From positions 7,470,037-7,534,036 of the forward strand of contig JBBCBC010000026.1 in NCBI GenBank assembly GCA_037126765.1: a DNA stretch of 64,000 nucleotides, given 5' to 3'. The stretch's first letter is position 1, and each line of letters starts with the position of its first letter. Under the pieces are notes generated by a model, which worked only from the letters and a program-made list of their open reading frames with translations, did no database searches and was not told the DNA's origin. Both the position numbers and the translations under genes were made by a program. Positions 35,868 to 46,467 of this stretch are shown here, one piece after another. The DNA is from Stenogyne calaminthoides. Taxonomy: Eukaryota; Streptophyta; Magnoliopsida; Lamiales; Lamiaceae.

Positions 35868-37713
35868 TGTTGGGAATGAGTTACACAGATCTATTGGGGT
35901 GAATATTTAAATACAAATTTAATTCATTAATTATTACTAGCATGAATTAATCTATATTAATTCAAATAATAATTGCAACAACAAATCATGCATATAAAAC
36001 ACCACGTAAAACCCTACACACGGAATATACGGGTTTACATGAAGCGTACCTCTCGGGATGGCGGAGTTGCTTTTGGTCGGACGGACTAACCAAAAGGACT
36101 TCCCAAGTATTCCCTTAGCCCTTGCTTTCGACAATCGGTGGAAGGATACTCGCGAACAATTAACAAAAGGAAAAAAATAAACTTTGTTGCACCAACATGT
36201 GGATTTGCTAATATTTCAAAGACATGGAATTGTACTTGGGAATGAACTAATCATCCCCTATTTATAAGAGGGGGTTTGGACGAAATTTTAGTGATATTTC
36301 AATGTGGGAAAAGACTTTTCTTGGTCACCAAGAAATCTTGAATATATCTCCTATATTCTTTTTCCCATAATTAAAATATTCCACAAAAATCCAACCTCCT
36401 CTATTATGGTGATTTTCGAAAATATTAAGTGTGCAAGAATCCAAGATTTGGATCTTCTTGAATTTATGAGATATTCTTGTATTTCAAGATATACATATCT
36501 TCCATAATATCTTTTCAAGAAAATCAAGAAAATCTTTCTTGCCCACTATATTTCCAAAATTTCGAAACATACTATATAGATAACCAAGTGGGAGATTTCT
36601 TGAATTAAATGAGATAATCTTGTATTCCAAGAATACATATCTTCATTCCATAACAAAATTCAAAGAAAATCTTTCTCCCTCTTTTATCCATAATTTTCGA
36701 AAATAAGAGGAAAAATTAAGCAACAATAGTTATTTTATTTTAATCACCTTTTCAGTTATTGGACTATATGTTGGGCTACTCAGGGGGCCTTTAGGAGAAT
36801 TAAGATTGGACCTTCTAATGGACTTTGAATATCTAATATTGAGCCACAATATAATTCAAGCCCATAAATATTAATTAATCCCACTACATAATTAATATTG
36901 CACCATCCATCTTAACCCATATTACAGTCAATATGGCTCCGGTCATTATTTCCGTTTTTAAGATTATCTAGCCCATTAATTAATTCAAGCCCTTTGAAAT
37001 AGCTTTCCGTTAATTAATATCTTTTGTCCTTGGTAGAGAACGGTTCAACATTATTATCCATACGGAAACTAATTCCACTTGCAAGATTTGGTATGATAAA
37101 ACTTATGAACCTCCCAAGGGGGCAAATCAAGCAAGCGTACTTGCACATGATTCTTTGTATTAAATCTTAGCAATCACATGTGACCAATAATATTGCCCAA
37201 GATAAAAAGTATTGAATCTCTCTCTGATTCGCTACCCATGATAAGTCAAAGCAATAGTTACCAATCCCACGTGATCCTATTTAAGGGGCGAAGGTTAAGA
37301 AACAATGAACCATCGAGGTCTAATTCTTCCTTGTTGATTCCGAAGAATTTATCCTCCTGTAGGTCCTATTCAACAAGATCGGTCATACACTAGTGTAATC
37401 TCTTGGTCAAGACAAACCAATCGAGCCTTACACCTCAACCTTTCACGATGGTTGTTCATTTCCATCTAGGTCGTGAATGGCGTACTTTTTTAGTTACTAA
37501 TTAATTTATTAATTTAATCTTATGTGATGCGGTATCACTAAATTAACTTCTGATGTAACACGTACGAATTATTGAACAGGTTATGCGGTAAATATATATA
37601 ACATTCAATCATATTTAAAGCATCGTTGATAAACAATTTATTTCAGTAAATAAGTTTGAGAATTCGGTTTCGATTATACAAAGTAAAAACATACTTTCAG
37701 TATAATCTCAACA
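35868..37713 (-). repeat. 5' LTR of A2
   Basis: TGTTGGGAATGAG to GTATAATCTCAACA, 1.85 kb, the outer right end of the nest. Followed by AGGTG and then the rest of the B- LTR. Confidence 0.92.
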
Positions 37714-38243
37714 AGGTGTGGTGGCTTTGATCGGATAAGCGATCGATCTACTCGATAAGTCTTTTGATCTGATTGTCTTAGCACAATTTGCGGACTCGGC
37801 GATGTAGGTCTTACGGTCTTCGATGCGGATCTTGATCTTCTGGTAGTCTTCTGATCTTCAGGTTTCTCTGAGTCTCAGTGTCTTCAGTGACATACTGAAT
37901 CTTCATGTTTCTCTGAGTCTCAGTGTCTTCAGTGGCATACTGAGTCTTCAGGTTTCTCTGAGCCTCAGTGACTTTAGTCTTCACCTGATCATCTGACTTC
38001 TTCTTGTCTTCTGACTTGTTTAGTCTTCTGATCATCTGACCTTATCTGGTCATCTAATAAATTGACCTGACCTATACATATTGAGTTCCCCCTCAATATG
38101 TGACCTATCTTTTACATCAGCTATCTATACATTTCAGCTGGTCATCTTAATCTGATTCTAAGTCATCGATCCAAACGGATCCGTTGGTCCTATTACAACC
38201 TGTTTTGGAACTTCCATCAAAACTAAATACAAATTTCCCAACA
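37714..38243 (-). repeat. B- 5' LTR, U3-side piece
   Basis: Continues the LTR left off at 19392. It matches the reverse complement of 14496-15050, including the inverted repeat (38074-38100) and the minisatellite, and ends AAATTTCCCAACA at 38243. The terminus shows the family B LTR begins TGTTGGGAAATTTG. Confidence 0.88.
37840..38000 (-). repeat. Higher-order minisatellite in B- LTR
   Basis: Counterpart of the B+ minisatellite. Here the basic unit is organised in roughly 54-bp blocks, minus-strand ACTGAAGACACTGAGACTC followed by AGAGAAAC and CAGTATGTC, about three times. The accompanying 74-codon frame is a byproduct. Confidence 0.75.
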
Positions 38244-38745
38244 CATTCCACATAAAATAAATCCAGCACCACTTGAAGTAACCCTACAATTACTTTCTTA
38301 TGGCTAAATACTCCACAACAACGACCCTATCACTCTTGATGCACTAAGGACTCAACAGTTGATGCTTGGTTGTTGCTTCGACTAAACAGTACACGATTTG
38401 TGGCAATTGATACGAACATCAATGTCTTCTATTTATAGACTTCATGTATGCTTTACTAGATTCTCCTTGAAGGATCTAGAAACTCTTCCATCCACTATCC
38501 CATGATCTTTGTAACTGCTACTTAATGGGTTCTTCAAGTTCTGAAAACAGCCGCATGATCTAGTCCCTTCTACTCGATTCTTGAAGCTTGTGGAACCTTC
38601 TGGAATCTTCAAGAACAACCTAGATCGTCAACCCACAGTCAACAACATCAAAGACAAGATTGAACATAGAAGTGTTAGTGGTTAAGAAGAAATGACGAAT
38701 ACTGATGTTGTAACCAATGTTGTAACATCGGTGGCAACATCAACA
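38244..38745 (-). repeat. LTR fragment of a third Copia family (D)
   Basis: On the minus strand it starts TGTTGATGTTGCCACC at 38745, has a TATA box (TCTATAAATAGAAG, about 38443-38430) and runs until B- interrupts it. The remainder would be left of B-, outside the window. No coding part is visible. Confidence 0.55.
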
Positions 38746-40842
38746 ATAATGATATCAATTTATAAATGTAATTAATAAATTTTACTGGAGAATTTGTGTA
38801 TTTTTAATATATAGAGGAAGTCCTATGTAAATATTTCAAGGTATGTTCATTCGGATTATACTAGTGTAGGGAAATCTTGGACATTGAAGTCCTGGAATTT
38901 CAAAATTCCAATGAATAGTTAAAATGTATATTTGTTTTGAGATTTATGAAGAAAAAGTTGATTGATGTTGCACTATTAAATTATTATAAGTGTATTAAAA
39001 AATTAAAAAAGTAAATGACGTAAATGTGTTGAAGAATAAAAAAAAGAGTAGTGGTAGATGATAAAGTAAAATATAATTAATAAGATTTCAAAATTAATTT
39101 TTACTTTAAATTTCAAAATAAATTAGGGTTTAAAATTGTAAAGTTCAATATCCAATCCGGATATTCGCGAAACAAATGTGCCCAACTTATTATTGATCGA
39201 TTTTATCTGACCCTAATAAAAAAGTATTCATTTCGACTTTGTATAAGTTAACAGGACGTGGTTTTATTCACCTCCAAAAGGTTAATTGGGGGTGATTAGA
39301 ATAAATCTATTTCTTATCCAATAATCTAATACGTATAATTTTAGAAAAACTAAATGTGTGATAATAATAATAATTTTTTTGTTTACATGCTACACTTCTA
39401 CATACATAATTTCGGCGATATTAAATATAAAAAATATGTATACACATACGTCTTTATTTTTCATGGTTAGATAAATTTACATGCAATTAATCAAATTGAA
39501 AAAATATATATAACGATTTTCTTAATATATTTGTAAATTTCAAATATATTTTAAACGGTATATGATAATTAATAATCTTATGATTTGATGTACAAGGTTA
39601 ATTTGCACGTAATTATAGTCCAGAATATTCTTTCAAATCTTTTAGTTGTAAGATTATCATGCACAATAAGTAGCTGGTGGGAATAGGAAGGATACTAGCT
39701 AGGAGATAGACACTTAAAGAAAAGGAAGTAATTAAGTAATGATCTTTGAAATATTAATAGCTATTAATTCCCTGTAATTAGAATGATTAAGATTAGAGGA
39801 ATTTGCTAGCATCTCCTTATTATTATTTTTCTTAGAAATATATAGTAGTATATAAGATTCCAATACCGAAGCTAATTAATTTAGAGTTGGTATGCTGTGA
39901 AACTTGTTTACCGTGAAACTCGTTTTTGTTTTTTTTACAGAAATACACTTTAGTAATATAAGTCACACCATTTAGTAATATAAGTCACACACTTCAGTTT
40001 TCAGTACGACACTCTTTGTTATAATATAAGTCACACCCTCCACTTTTATGAGCAATACTCTTTATAGTAAAAAGGCACACACTTTACAGTAAAAAGTCAC
40101 ACACTTTAGTAATATAAGTCACACTCCTTAACCAGTTTTACCGTAAAACTTGTTCACACTATACTTTGCCATTAATTTAATATTTGAAAAAAAATTACAT
40201 CCTAAATTTGTCCCGTCATGTTTTTTCCAACACAATTTTTGTGTGAGGCAGACAATTCTATTTATTACTTGATAAATTTTTATCAACCTCATGTTCGACA
40301 GTTATACGAGAAAATATGACTCTTTTTCCTTATGTGTTGAATCTAATTTTTTTTTTTTTTTGAAAGATAAAGATGAATCTCCATCACCAACACTCCGTCG
40401 CCTCTCCTCTCCAATGGTTCAGAAATATAACTTTTTAGTGGTCACAAGCTACACTTTACAAATCGAAATATTTCAAACTTCTGAGAAATATAATAAAAAA
40501 TTTTGAAGAGGAAAATGATATGAAGCGCGAAAGTTTACTTGGAGGATTGATAATCTTTGGGTGAGCGCCGCTGTTTTCCTTGCTATTAGGTTTAGTGTAT
40601 TTTTTTCATGTATTTATATAGGTGGGACGAGAATGTTAGATTAGGGTTTGCCTTTTAATTATATTGTTTATTAAATTTTAAAATTTTGAAAATAATGTAA
40701 TTTTAGGCTTAGTTTTAATGGTCCGTTGGGCCAATTTTGTTTTCTAAAAAAATTTAGTATCGGCTAATTCTAATTGAAATGTTATATGTGTTGGAAAATA
40801 TTTTTTTATTTTAATTTTATTTATTACTTCAATATTTTGTTA
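38746..40842. other. AT-rich intergenic DNA
   Basis: No gene is supported. Content includes long A/T runs, a poly-T tract at about 40349-40363 and an interspersed short repeat at 39949-40131. The only longer ORF (40291-40506) is AT-rich low-complexity coding and starts within poly-T-rich sequence; I do not call it. Confidence 0.7.
39949..40131 (+). repeat. Degenerate TAAGTCACAC repeat
   Basis: Six or so copies of a TTTAGTAATATAAGTCACAC-like unit, some with AAAAAGTCACAC instead. It is flanked by direct repeats ACCGTGAAACTCGTT (39911) and ACCGTAAAACTTGTT (about 40140). Possibly a small non-autonomous DNA element; no coding. Confidence 0.55.
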
Positions 40843-40847
40843 TCTAT

Positions 40848-41037
40848 AATAATATACATACAGATAGAGGTAATCATGTTTAATATATATTGTTTATACA
40901 AATGCACATATAAGGATATATGTGTTGGGATATTTAATTATTAATGTCGTAATAATATACATATTAATAGATATATAGATAATCATGTTTAATATGTATA
41001 ATTTGTTTATATAAATGCATATATAAAGATAGATGTT
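40848..41037 (+). repeat. Diverged tandem duplication
   Basis: Two units of about 80-90 bp (40848-40923 and 40950-41037) sharing TAATAATATACATA, TAATCATGTTTAATAT and AAATGCAYATATAARGATA, separated by 26 bp. The left unit includes the candidate Helitron 5' end at 40843. Confidence 0.65.
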
Positions 41038-42537
41038 TAAAAAAAATGATGTTTTAAAAGTATCCATTCAATTTTGAGTATATTTTAGTTTCTATTTAAT
41101 TAATTTAGTTGATTTATGAAGTTTAATTAAATGTCAGAGACCTCAAGGTCAAAAGTAACCATTACCATTGAGTGTACTGGGCTGGTAAGTTTGTTGTTTA
41201 ATGGCTCTCAGTTATGTACTTGGGAATAGATATTTGTTTGTGTTTAATGATTACGACAAGATCATGTATGATTTTTTTGGGAGCTTGGATAATTATATTA
41301 TTCACTTTGTCTGAGTTCAATCTTATGTGTGTCTATTGAAATGTTATACATGCTACATTAAGACATTATCTCCCTAAAGCTATTAGAATTTAGACTTAAT
41401 GTCAGATTGAAATTATTCTATACTGCTTTGTTTGTATTCTTTGTAGTTTCACTTATTCAAAATATATGCTTCTTCACCCAAACGTTGTGAACTTTGCATT
41501 TTTTCTAACAGGGTTTTTTAGGTTCAAGATTTTCGAGGTAATCAAGTGTCTTAATTTTTATTGACATACAACCTGTAAAAAAAAAGAAAAAAAAAGGATT
41601 TTGATTGTCATACAATGAATACTCTGTTTAGAAATGATTTTTAATGTTAACTCTAACATTGACCTTTGCACCTTTCAAAAAAAATAAAAAAATATTGACC
41701 TTTGCACGAATGACAAATATGACTTTTTAGTATCTGTTTTGATAGGAAAGTGGATTGTGATGGAAGACAAATCTGACAATAATCGTGTAGAAGTTGGGAA
41801 GGTGGAGAACATCTAACAGTTGAGATCGAAATCGAGACGACTGATAAAACAAAAACAAAAAGACCAAGATGAAACTTGGACTTAAAACCTAATCAGTTGT
41901 GAAAGACGAGTCAAAACAAGAAGATGGTTAAGAAAACATGAGAAAGAAGGTTCCGATAAGAAAAGAGTGATGATCAGGATGTAGAGCATGTAATGGAGAA
42001 GGAAGAAGATAAGGAGGAGAAAAGAAGACGAAGAAGAAAGATGAAGAAAATGACAAAAGAGGAAAAGAAAGAAAAATGAAGGTGAAGAAGTCGTTACTGC
42101 ATAATACTTATGGGAAATATAGAGCGGATATATAAGAAATCAATATCGAAAACATCGAGTCACTCTTCTACTTCTACCACGTTTCACAATGAATGTAGAT
42201 ATATGAAATTAGGATATTTGTAATCTAAATTAATATAGATATAGATAGATTGGACGTTCAAGTCTAAAAAATTAAATGAGTAACAATTATAAATAAAAAA
42301 TTATAATCCCAACATTATTTGAGGTCTATGAAGGGAACCAAGGTCTATTTTAATTATGTCATATATCCACGGTTAGTTTAATATTTCATGCAATCAACTG
42401 TTAGTTAAAAAAAGAGAGTAATAGAGTTCAAGTCTGTCTAAGTAAATAATAACACCAAATCCACAGTTAGATTAAACAAATTAAACAAAGTAAACGAGAG
42501 AAAAGTTTAAATTTATCAAAGTGAGTGATTATAACAG

Positions 42538-42566
42538 GCCCGTGCATCGCGCGGGCAAAAAACTAG
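42538..42566 (+). terminator. Helitron 3' terminal hairpin and CTAG
   Basis: GCCCGTGC, loop ATC, GCGCGGGC: an 8-bp stem with one G-T pair. It is followed by six A-rich bases and CTAG, then T. This is the diagnostic layout of Helitron 3' ends, where the hairpin ends rolling-circle transfer and insertion occurs between A and T. Confidence 0.8.
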
Positions 42567-42992
42567 TATTTATGAGTATGACTCTTGTGAAATATTGCAC
42601 AATAGTGATATGTATAATAAATCATAATTAAGGCTAAATTAAACAAAAATTCGCGGGTTATGTGGCGGGCGGGTAGCTTGGCTACCTATTATATATTTAT
42701 GCAAGGATATCTTTATCAAATAGCGTTGTAGCTTAGGTCTAATAGTTCTGGTCTATTGTTAGTGTATTTGGTTGCATGTTCAATTCTTATTGAGCACATA
42801 TGATACTTATAGAAACGAAATGTATTACTACATGAAATAAAAATTACATTATCATTTTTTTTAAAACATTATTTTTCTCCATGTGTTACTAAATGGATAA
42901 GTAAGTGTTACTACATTGTTATACTGAAAAGACACATATCTTATGTAACACATAATAAAACATGCTGTAACACATGAATGTTCATAAGGTAA
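42567..42992. other. Non-coding DNA with TGTAACACAT words
   Basis: No ORF or element end recognised. 42826-42985 has several GTGTTACTA and TGTAACACAT words in both orientations, possibly an eroded small inverted-repeat element. Confidence 0.5.
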
Positions 42993-43860
42993 TGTTGGGA
43001 TACGTTATGCTAGGATCTATTCGGGATGAACATAAAACACAAATTTAAATTACCGATTATTACTAACATGAATTTATCCTATATTAATTCACATAATAAT
43101 CATACCAACAACATCATGCAAACAATAATCACGTAACTGAAACTTTAAATTGGACTTAAAGCTAGTTTTCAAAAGGATTTATTAAAACCCACTGTTAACT
43201 TGTTTAATCATTTTAAATTAGTTAACCCGTTTTACAGTCCGCGTTATAACTGTTTGGGTAGGCGGCGCCCAATACTTATCGGACCGTATTATTGTTTGGG
43301 TAGACGACGCTCATATAAGTGTTAGTCCGTGTAAATCATGTTTGGGTAGGCGGCGCCCAATAATTGCTCAAATGTGATGTAGATTAACATGTTGGATCTC
43401 GATTAAGCAATTAATACCCCGCCTTTAAAACGTTCCTCACTAAAATATGATTTTCTCATTAATTTGATAAGATGTTTTCCATAAAAATTAAAAGTAAACC
43501 GGAGATTTCGTTCCAATGAGTACTTAAAGACCCTCGTCTTTTGCTCGGATCTACATCTAACGGGACTTTTATAGGGACATGTAATGTCACCGCTTGATGG
43601 TTGTAAACCAACTTAACTTTGTTTCGCTAGCCCTCGAGGGGAACAAAGGGTAAGTGACATCAGTCGAACTAGGTTCGACAAACTAGGAATTGCAGTTTTG
43701 CAATTGGTTTGGAGACCTACCAGTTATGTTATTGTAATGATCAGCCCTCGCTGGGATTATGATAGTAGGAATGTGGATCCCAGTCCATTATAATTTATAT
43801 TAGATATAAATTCGTATTCTTCCGATGAGGTCGTTGAATATGAGAAAATAATGGAGACAA
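42993..43860 (-). repeat. Probable LTR related to family A (E)
   Basis: The left end TGTTGGGATACG and the following GGATCTATTCGGGATGAA resemble the U5 end of A LTRs, then similarity fades after about 43135. A minus-strand TATA (TATAAAA) at 43573-43567 supports an LTR in minus orientation. No primer-binding site adjoins the left end, so it would be a 3' or solo LTR. The right edge is uncertain, perhaps near 43857, and I see no matching target duplicate. Confidence 0.5.
43251..43362. repeat. Triplicated hairpin-like GGCGGCGCC motif
   Basis: TGTTTGGGTAGGCGGCGCCC at 43251, a variant TGTTTGGGTAGACGACGCTC at 43293 and the first form again at 43339. Spacing is 42 and 46 bases. TTGGG and CCCAA arms can pair. 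The units also share a TCCGYGT-like piece, so this is a short tandem array inside otherwise AT-rich LTR sequence. Confidence 0.8.
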
Positions 43861-43862
43861 AA

Positions 43863-45344
43863 TTATGGTGACTCCTCCGGTCTCCAATTGAGACCGGTGG
43901 GAGCTCGTGTCCTCTCAAACCCGCTTATGGGGGCGATCCCCAGCCGGCGGGGCAGATTCGATGACTTTCTTTTTCTTCCCCTTATCAGCGGCGGGAATCG
44001 GGGTCTGGACCGGAGAGCCGGCGGGGGGACCGAACTTTGCTTGCGTCTCATCGAGCTGAGAACCGACTTCGACCTGGACACCATCTCAGCAGCAGAAGGT
44101 TCGCGACGGTAGATCGGGAGCTCGAGATCTACAAGAGCAATCATATTAAAAAATCGTAACATAACCTCATGAAGATAACTACCACCAGAAGATGTTCCCC
44201 AGAAACTTACAGGGGATACGCAGATGGCGGGGGTATGTGTACAATCCTGCCGACAACCGATTGAGCTCGGTGTTCAACAACTCAACTTCACACCAGCTCG
44301 CAGGGATACCTCGAGCTGTCTTGAATGCCTCGTTGAAATCCCAGTAAAGGTCGGATGTCCGGGGCGTAAACATTGCAAGATAAGAAGAGAATTAGATCAG
44401 TACGAGTGGAAAAGGAAAAGCATAAAAAATATACCATTCTCCACATGGATGGCATAATCCGTAGGGACTCGAATTGATAACGTACTGGTCGGTGGAACTA
44501 ATCCCCAGGCCCCTCCAACAAACCATCACTTCTCGCGCCATCCATCAACTTTGTTGGGGATACCACTAACAAGCTCTTTTCCCTTGCGAAGTCGCACAGC
44601 GTGATATCCCCCTGCTTGAGCAATAGGCGACATCACATAGCCAATCTCCCGCGGAGTAGGCATCCTTTTCAAGCCGGCCAGTCCCAATACGATCATAGTC
44701 GAAATGATGTAGCTCCAACCCTTTGGAGTGATTTGAGTAAGGCTCAGGTTCCAGGCGGCCAGCAGATGCGAGATAGCCGAATGAAGCGGGAAACGAATCC
44801 CCACATCCATGGTCGGCCGATTCACCGTAATCATGCCCTGGGAAGGCTGATCGGCACTTTCATTTGAAGTCAGTGCATAAAAATGTACATCCCGTGGAAC
44901 CTTGTATGTACGATGGAGAGCCCACACATAACGATCAGACAGCACCGACCTGAATCGTCGTTCGGATGCGGCGAACTCCGAGGGTACCAACTTGCTATAC
45001 TGGCATTCAGGTCGCTTGTATGGGGCAATACTATGGTACATCTCATAATCAAAAATCCTTTCATAGGCCCCGAAATCCCTAACAGGGGCAGAGGAACCAG
45101 CGGCCGTCGATTGCCTTGGAGGATCGGAAGTTTGAAGTGGTAAATCCAACGGTGGGAGATGAGCGATTTCATCTAATTCTTCCAGAAACCGATTATCCAT
45201 CGGTTCATCATTCGCATCGTCTTCTCTCCCGGCACCCACCAGACGGACCGACGAGCTTTCACCGCCGTGCCCCGCGGTGGAGTCAGAAACCAGATGGCGG
45301 AGCTGGGCGATCGGAATATCATCCTCAGAGGATGAAGCAATCAT
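43863..45344 (-). pseudogene. Antisense extra gene, Transposase_28-like
   Basis: Three-exon model. Exon 1, 45344-44435: acidic Ser-rich N terminus (MIASSSEDDIPIAQLRHLV), then a region like Pfam Transposase_28 (putative gypsy type), with GIRFPLHSAISHLLAAWNLS and LTQITPKGWSYIISTMIVL. A TGA at 44528-44526 breaks it; reading continues WFVGGAWGLVPPTSTLS, so it is probably a Trp or Arg codon mutated to stop. Exon 2, about 44374-44211, has DLYWDFNEAFKTARGIP. Exon 3, 44128-43863, is basic (RGRKRKSSNLPRR) and ends in TAA. Intron 2 (44210-44129) has GTAAGT and CTTGTAG borders and keeps frame. The exon-2 acceptor lacks AG (TTGCAA), so splicing there is probably lost. Molecular function unknown. Confidence 0.6.
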
Positions 45345-45350
45345 CGTGGG

Positions 45351-45422
45351 CTACAGGGCAAAGCTTGAACCGGGGAAATCAGTTTCCATCGTGTAAAAGT
45401 AAGAGACAGAAGAGTATGTTAC
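45351..45422 (-). other. 5'UTR intron of the antisense gene
   Basis: 72 bases, donor CATCAG|GTAACATAC and acceptor GCCCTGTAG|CCCACG, six bases before the ATG at 45344. The intron is T-rich. Position and type mirror the leader intron of B+ ORF3. Confidence 0.6.
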
Positions 45423-45544
45423 CTGATGAAGAACGGGAGATGCAAGCATAATCCAGACGTTTTGTTGAAGAAGAGGATGAATTTCAAAATTGCTCGAACT
45501 CTCGGAGGGAGAATAAATGAATTTTGAAAACCTAATTCCCCGTT

Positions 45545-45552
45545 TATTTATA
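45545..45552 (-). promoter_or_regulatory. TATA box of the antisense gene
   Basis: TATAAATA on the minus strand in CCTTTTATAAATAAACGG, about 200 bases before the ATG. A CT-rich leader (ATTCTCCCTCCGAGAG) follows. It lies upstream of, and points away from, the gypsy LTR. Confidence 0.6.
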
Positions 45553-45856
45553 AAAGGAAGGGAAGGACCAAAACGCAAATAAGCCATAAATCAAGCCTCT
45601 ACAGGCAATCAAAGTCGCAGATTTAACGCGTGGGGGTCACCGCGGAATCCTATTAGTTTTTCTAGCAACACCTCACGTCAGCGGCCTGGCAGGCCATCAT
45701 TTCAAATCTCCGAAAACCGAGGAAATCAGATACGCCTTTTCGTAATTTCGAGGTGACTTTTCGGATACTCGGGGCTAGAAGTCGTAGTCCATGTCGGTCA
45801 TAGAGTCAAGTCGATGCCCCAGTAAACAAACATGCGACCTCGACTTGAGGGGCAAT

Positions 45857-46449
45857 TGTTGTGGCATGAAATAAACCACTTCCATCGTATTCTATAAGTA
45901 CAGAAGAAAGGTGTTGGCCTACACCAATGCACAACCGAAAAGAGATAATCTTTGGAATAAAGACCCCCAAGTTGCAGAAGAGAGCAACTCGTATGACGAC
46001 CTCATTTAGAGATCGGAAGTTGCACATCATCGACAAGCCAATACCTTTCAAGTCGGAACACGACTTGAATGGTATTAAAGACACTTAAAAGCTAAATCAA
46101 GAATGCCGTCTGATAAGCCGATCAATCCGCAGGAAATTCCATTCCCCAATCCGCTCCCATTAAAGAGGCGATCTCCAATCAAGCCATAGGGACAGGCGAC
46201 TTGCGAGATTGAAGGTGTGAAGAGTTCCTTATGTAAAATCTAGCTTACAAGGTGGAATAGCAAGTATAAATAGACCTAAGATGTCACATGAAAAAGGGTG
46301 GAACATCTTAGCATTCTAAGCATAAATAATATACATCCATACCTGGCTTGGAGCCCCCGGACGTAGTCTGATTCAAAAGACGAATCGGGTCACCAATTCT
46401 TCGTGTTTTCCTTGTTTTTCACATTCAATACTTAACTCAATTATACACA
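45857..46449 (+). repeat. 3' LTR of the Tat-like element
   Basis: Starts TGTTGTGGCATGAAATAAAC right after a polypurine tract. TATAAATA lies at 46265-46272, and the LTR ends about TTATACACA. The R/U5 part has a G/C-rich block (GGAGCCCCCGGACG). The end is set by TG..CA logic; the next bases up to 46467 belong to no recognised element. Confidence 0.6.
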
Positions 46450-46467
46450 AATTCATTGTTTAACTAG

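Larger units (their letters stand above)
19393..37713 (-). mobile_element. Copia element A2, split by A3
   Basis: Minus-strand family-A element inserted into the B- LTR. 3' LTR 19393-21206, RNase H/RT/integrase 21207-23406, then after the inserted A3 the integrase to leader part at 32502-35867 and the 5' LTR at 35868-37713. The flanks GGGTG (19388-19392) and AGGTG (37714-37718) are the expected 5-bp target duplicate with one change. The two halves overlap by about 195 bp of integrase, which a simple insertion does not explain. Confidence 0.8.
16169..38243 (-). mobile_element. Sirevirus-like Copia element B-, interrupted
   Basis: Minus-strand element related to B+. Visible parts are gag (to 16169, where B+ cuts it), a primer-binding site and a 5' LTR in two pieces, 18267-19392 and 37714-38243. 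The 18.3-kb gap in the LTR is a family-A nest flanked by GGGTG and AGGTG, and joining the pieces restores colinearity with the B+ LTR. Its pol would lie left of the window. Confidence 0.82.
40843..42566 (+). mobile_element. Candidate non-autonomous Helitron
   Basis: The 3' end is convincing: hairpin plus CTAG at 42538-42566. The 5' end is only a candidate: A|TCTATAATAATATAC at 40843, because Helitrons begin TC after an A. No Rep/helicase ORF is visible; the inside is AT-rich, with a purine-rich stretch at 41930-42090 full of AAGA/GGAG words. The left boundary could lie elsewhere. Confidence 0.4.
43863..46449 (+). mobile_element. 3' end of a Tat-like Ty3/gypsy element
   Basis: A plus-strand polypurine tract (GACTTGAGGGGCAA, 45842-45855) and LTR (45857-46449), preceded on the opposite strand by a multi-exon gene at 43863-45344. 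Tat-lineage elements are known to carry extra ORFs between pol and 3' LTR, some antisense and related to the Transposase_28 family. Pol itself is not in the window; the left side is cut near 43860. Confidence 0.6.

Noticed and set aside
40291..40506. 71-codon ORF in AT-rich DNA
   Set aside because: It spans a poly-T tract read as poly-Phe and shows no domain, promoter or repeat relationship. Probably chance.
41760..42080. Lys/Glu/Arg-rich coding look (EEDKEEKRRRRRK-like) in purine-rich DNA
   Set aside because: Frames are broken by many stops. Purine-rich low complexity gives such translations by itself.
44601..45451. Plus-strand ORFs at 44601-44867, 44883-45143 and 45116-45451
   Set aside because: Shadows of the antisense Transposase_28-like gene on the minus strand, which has recognisable protein similarity, a TATA box and introns.
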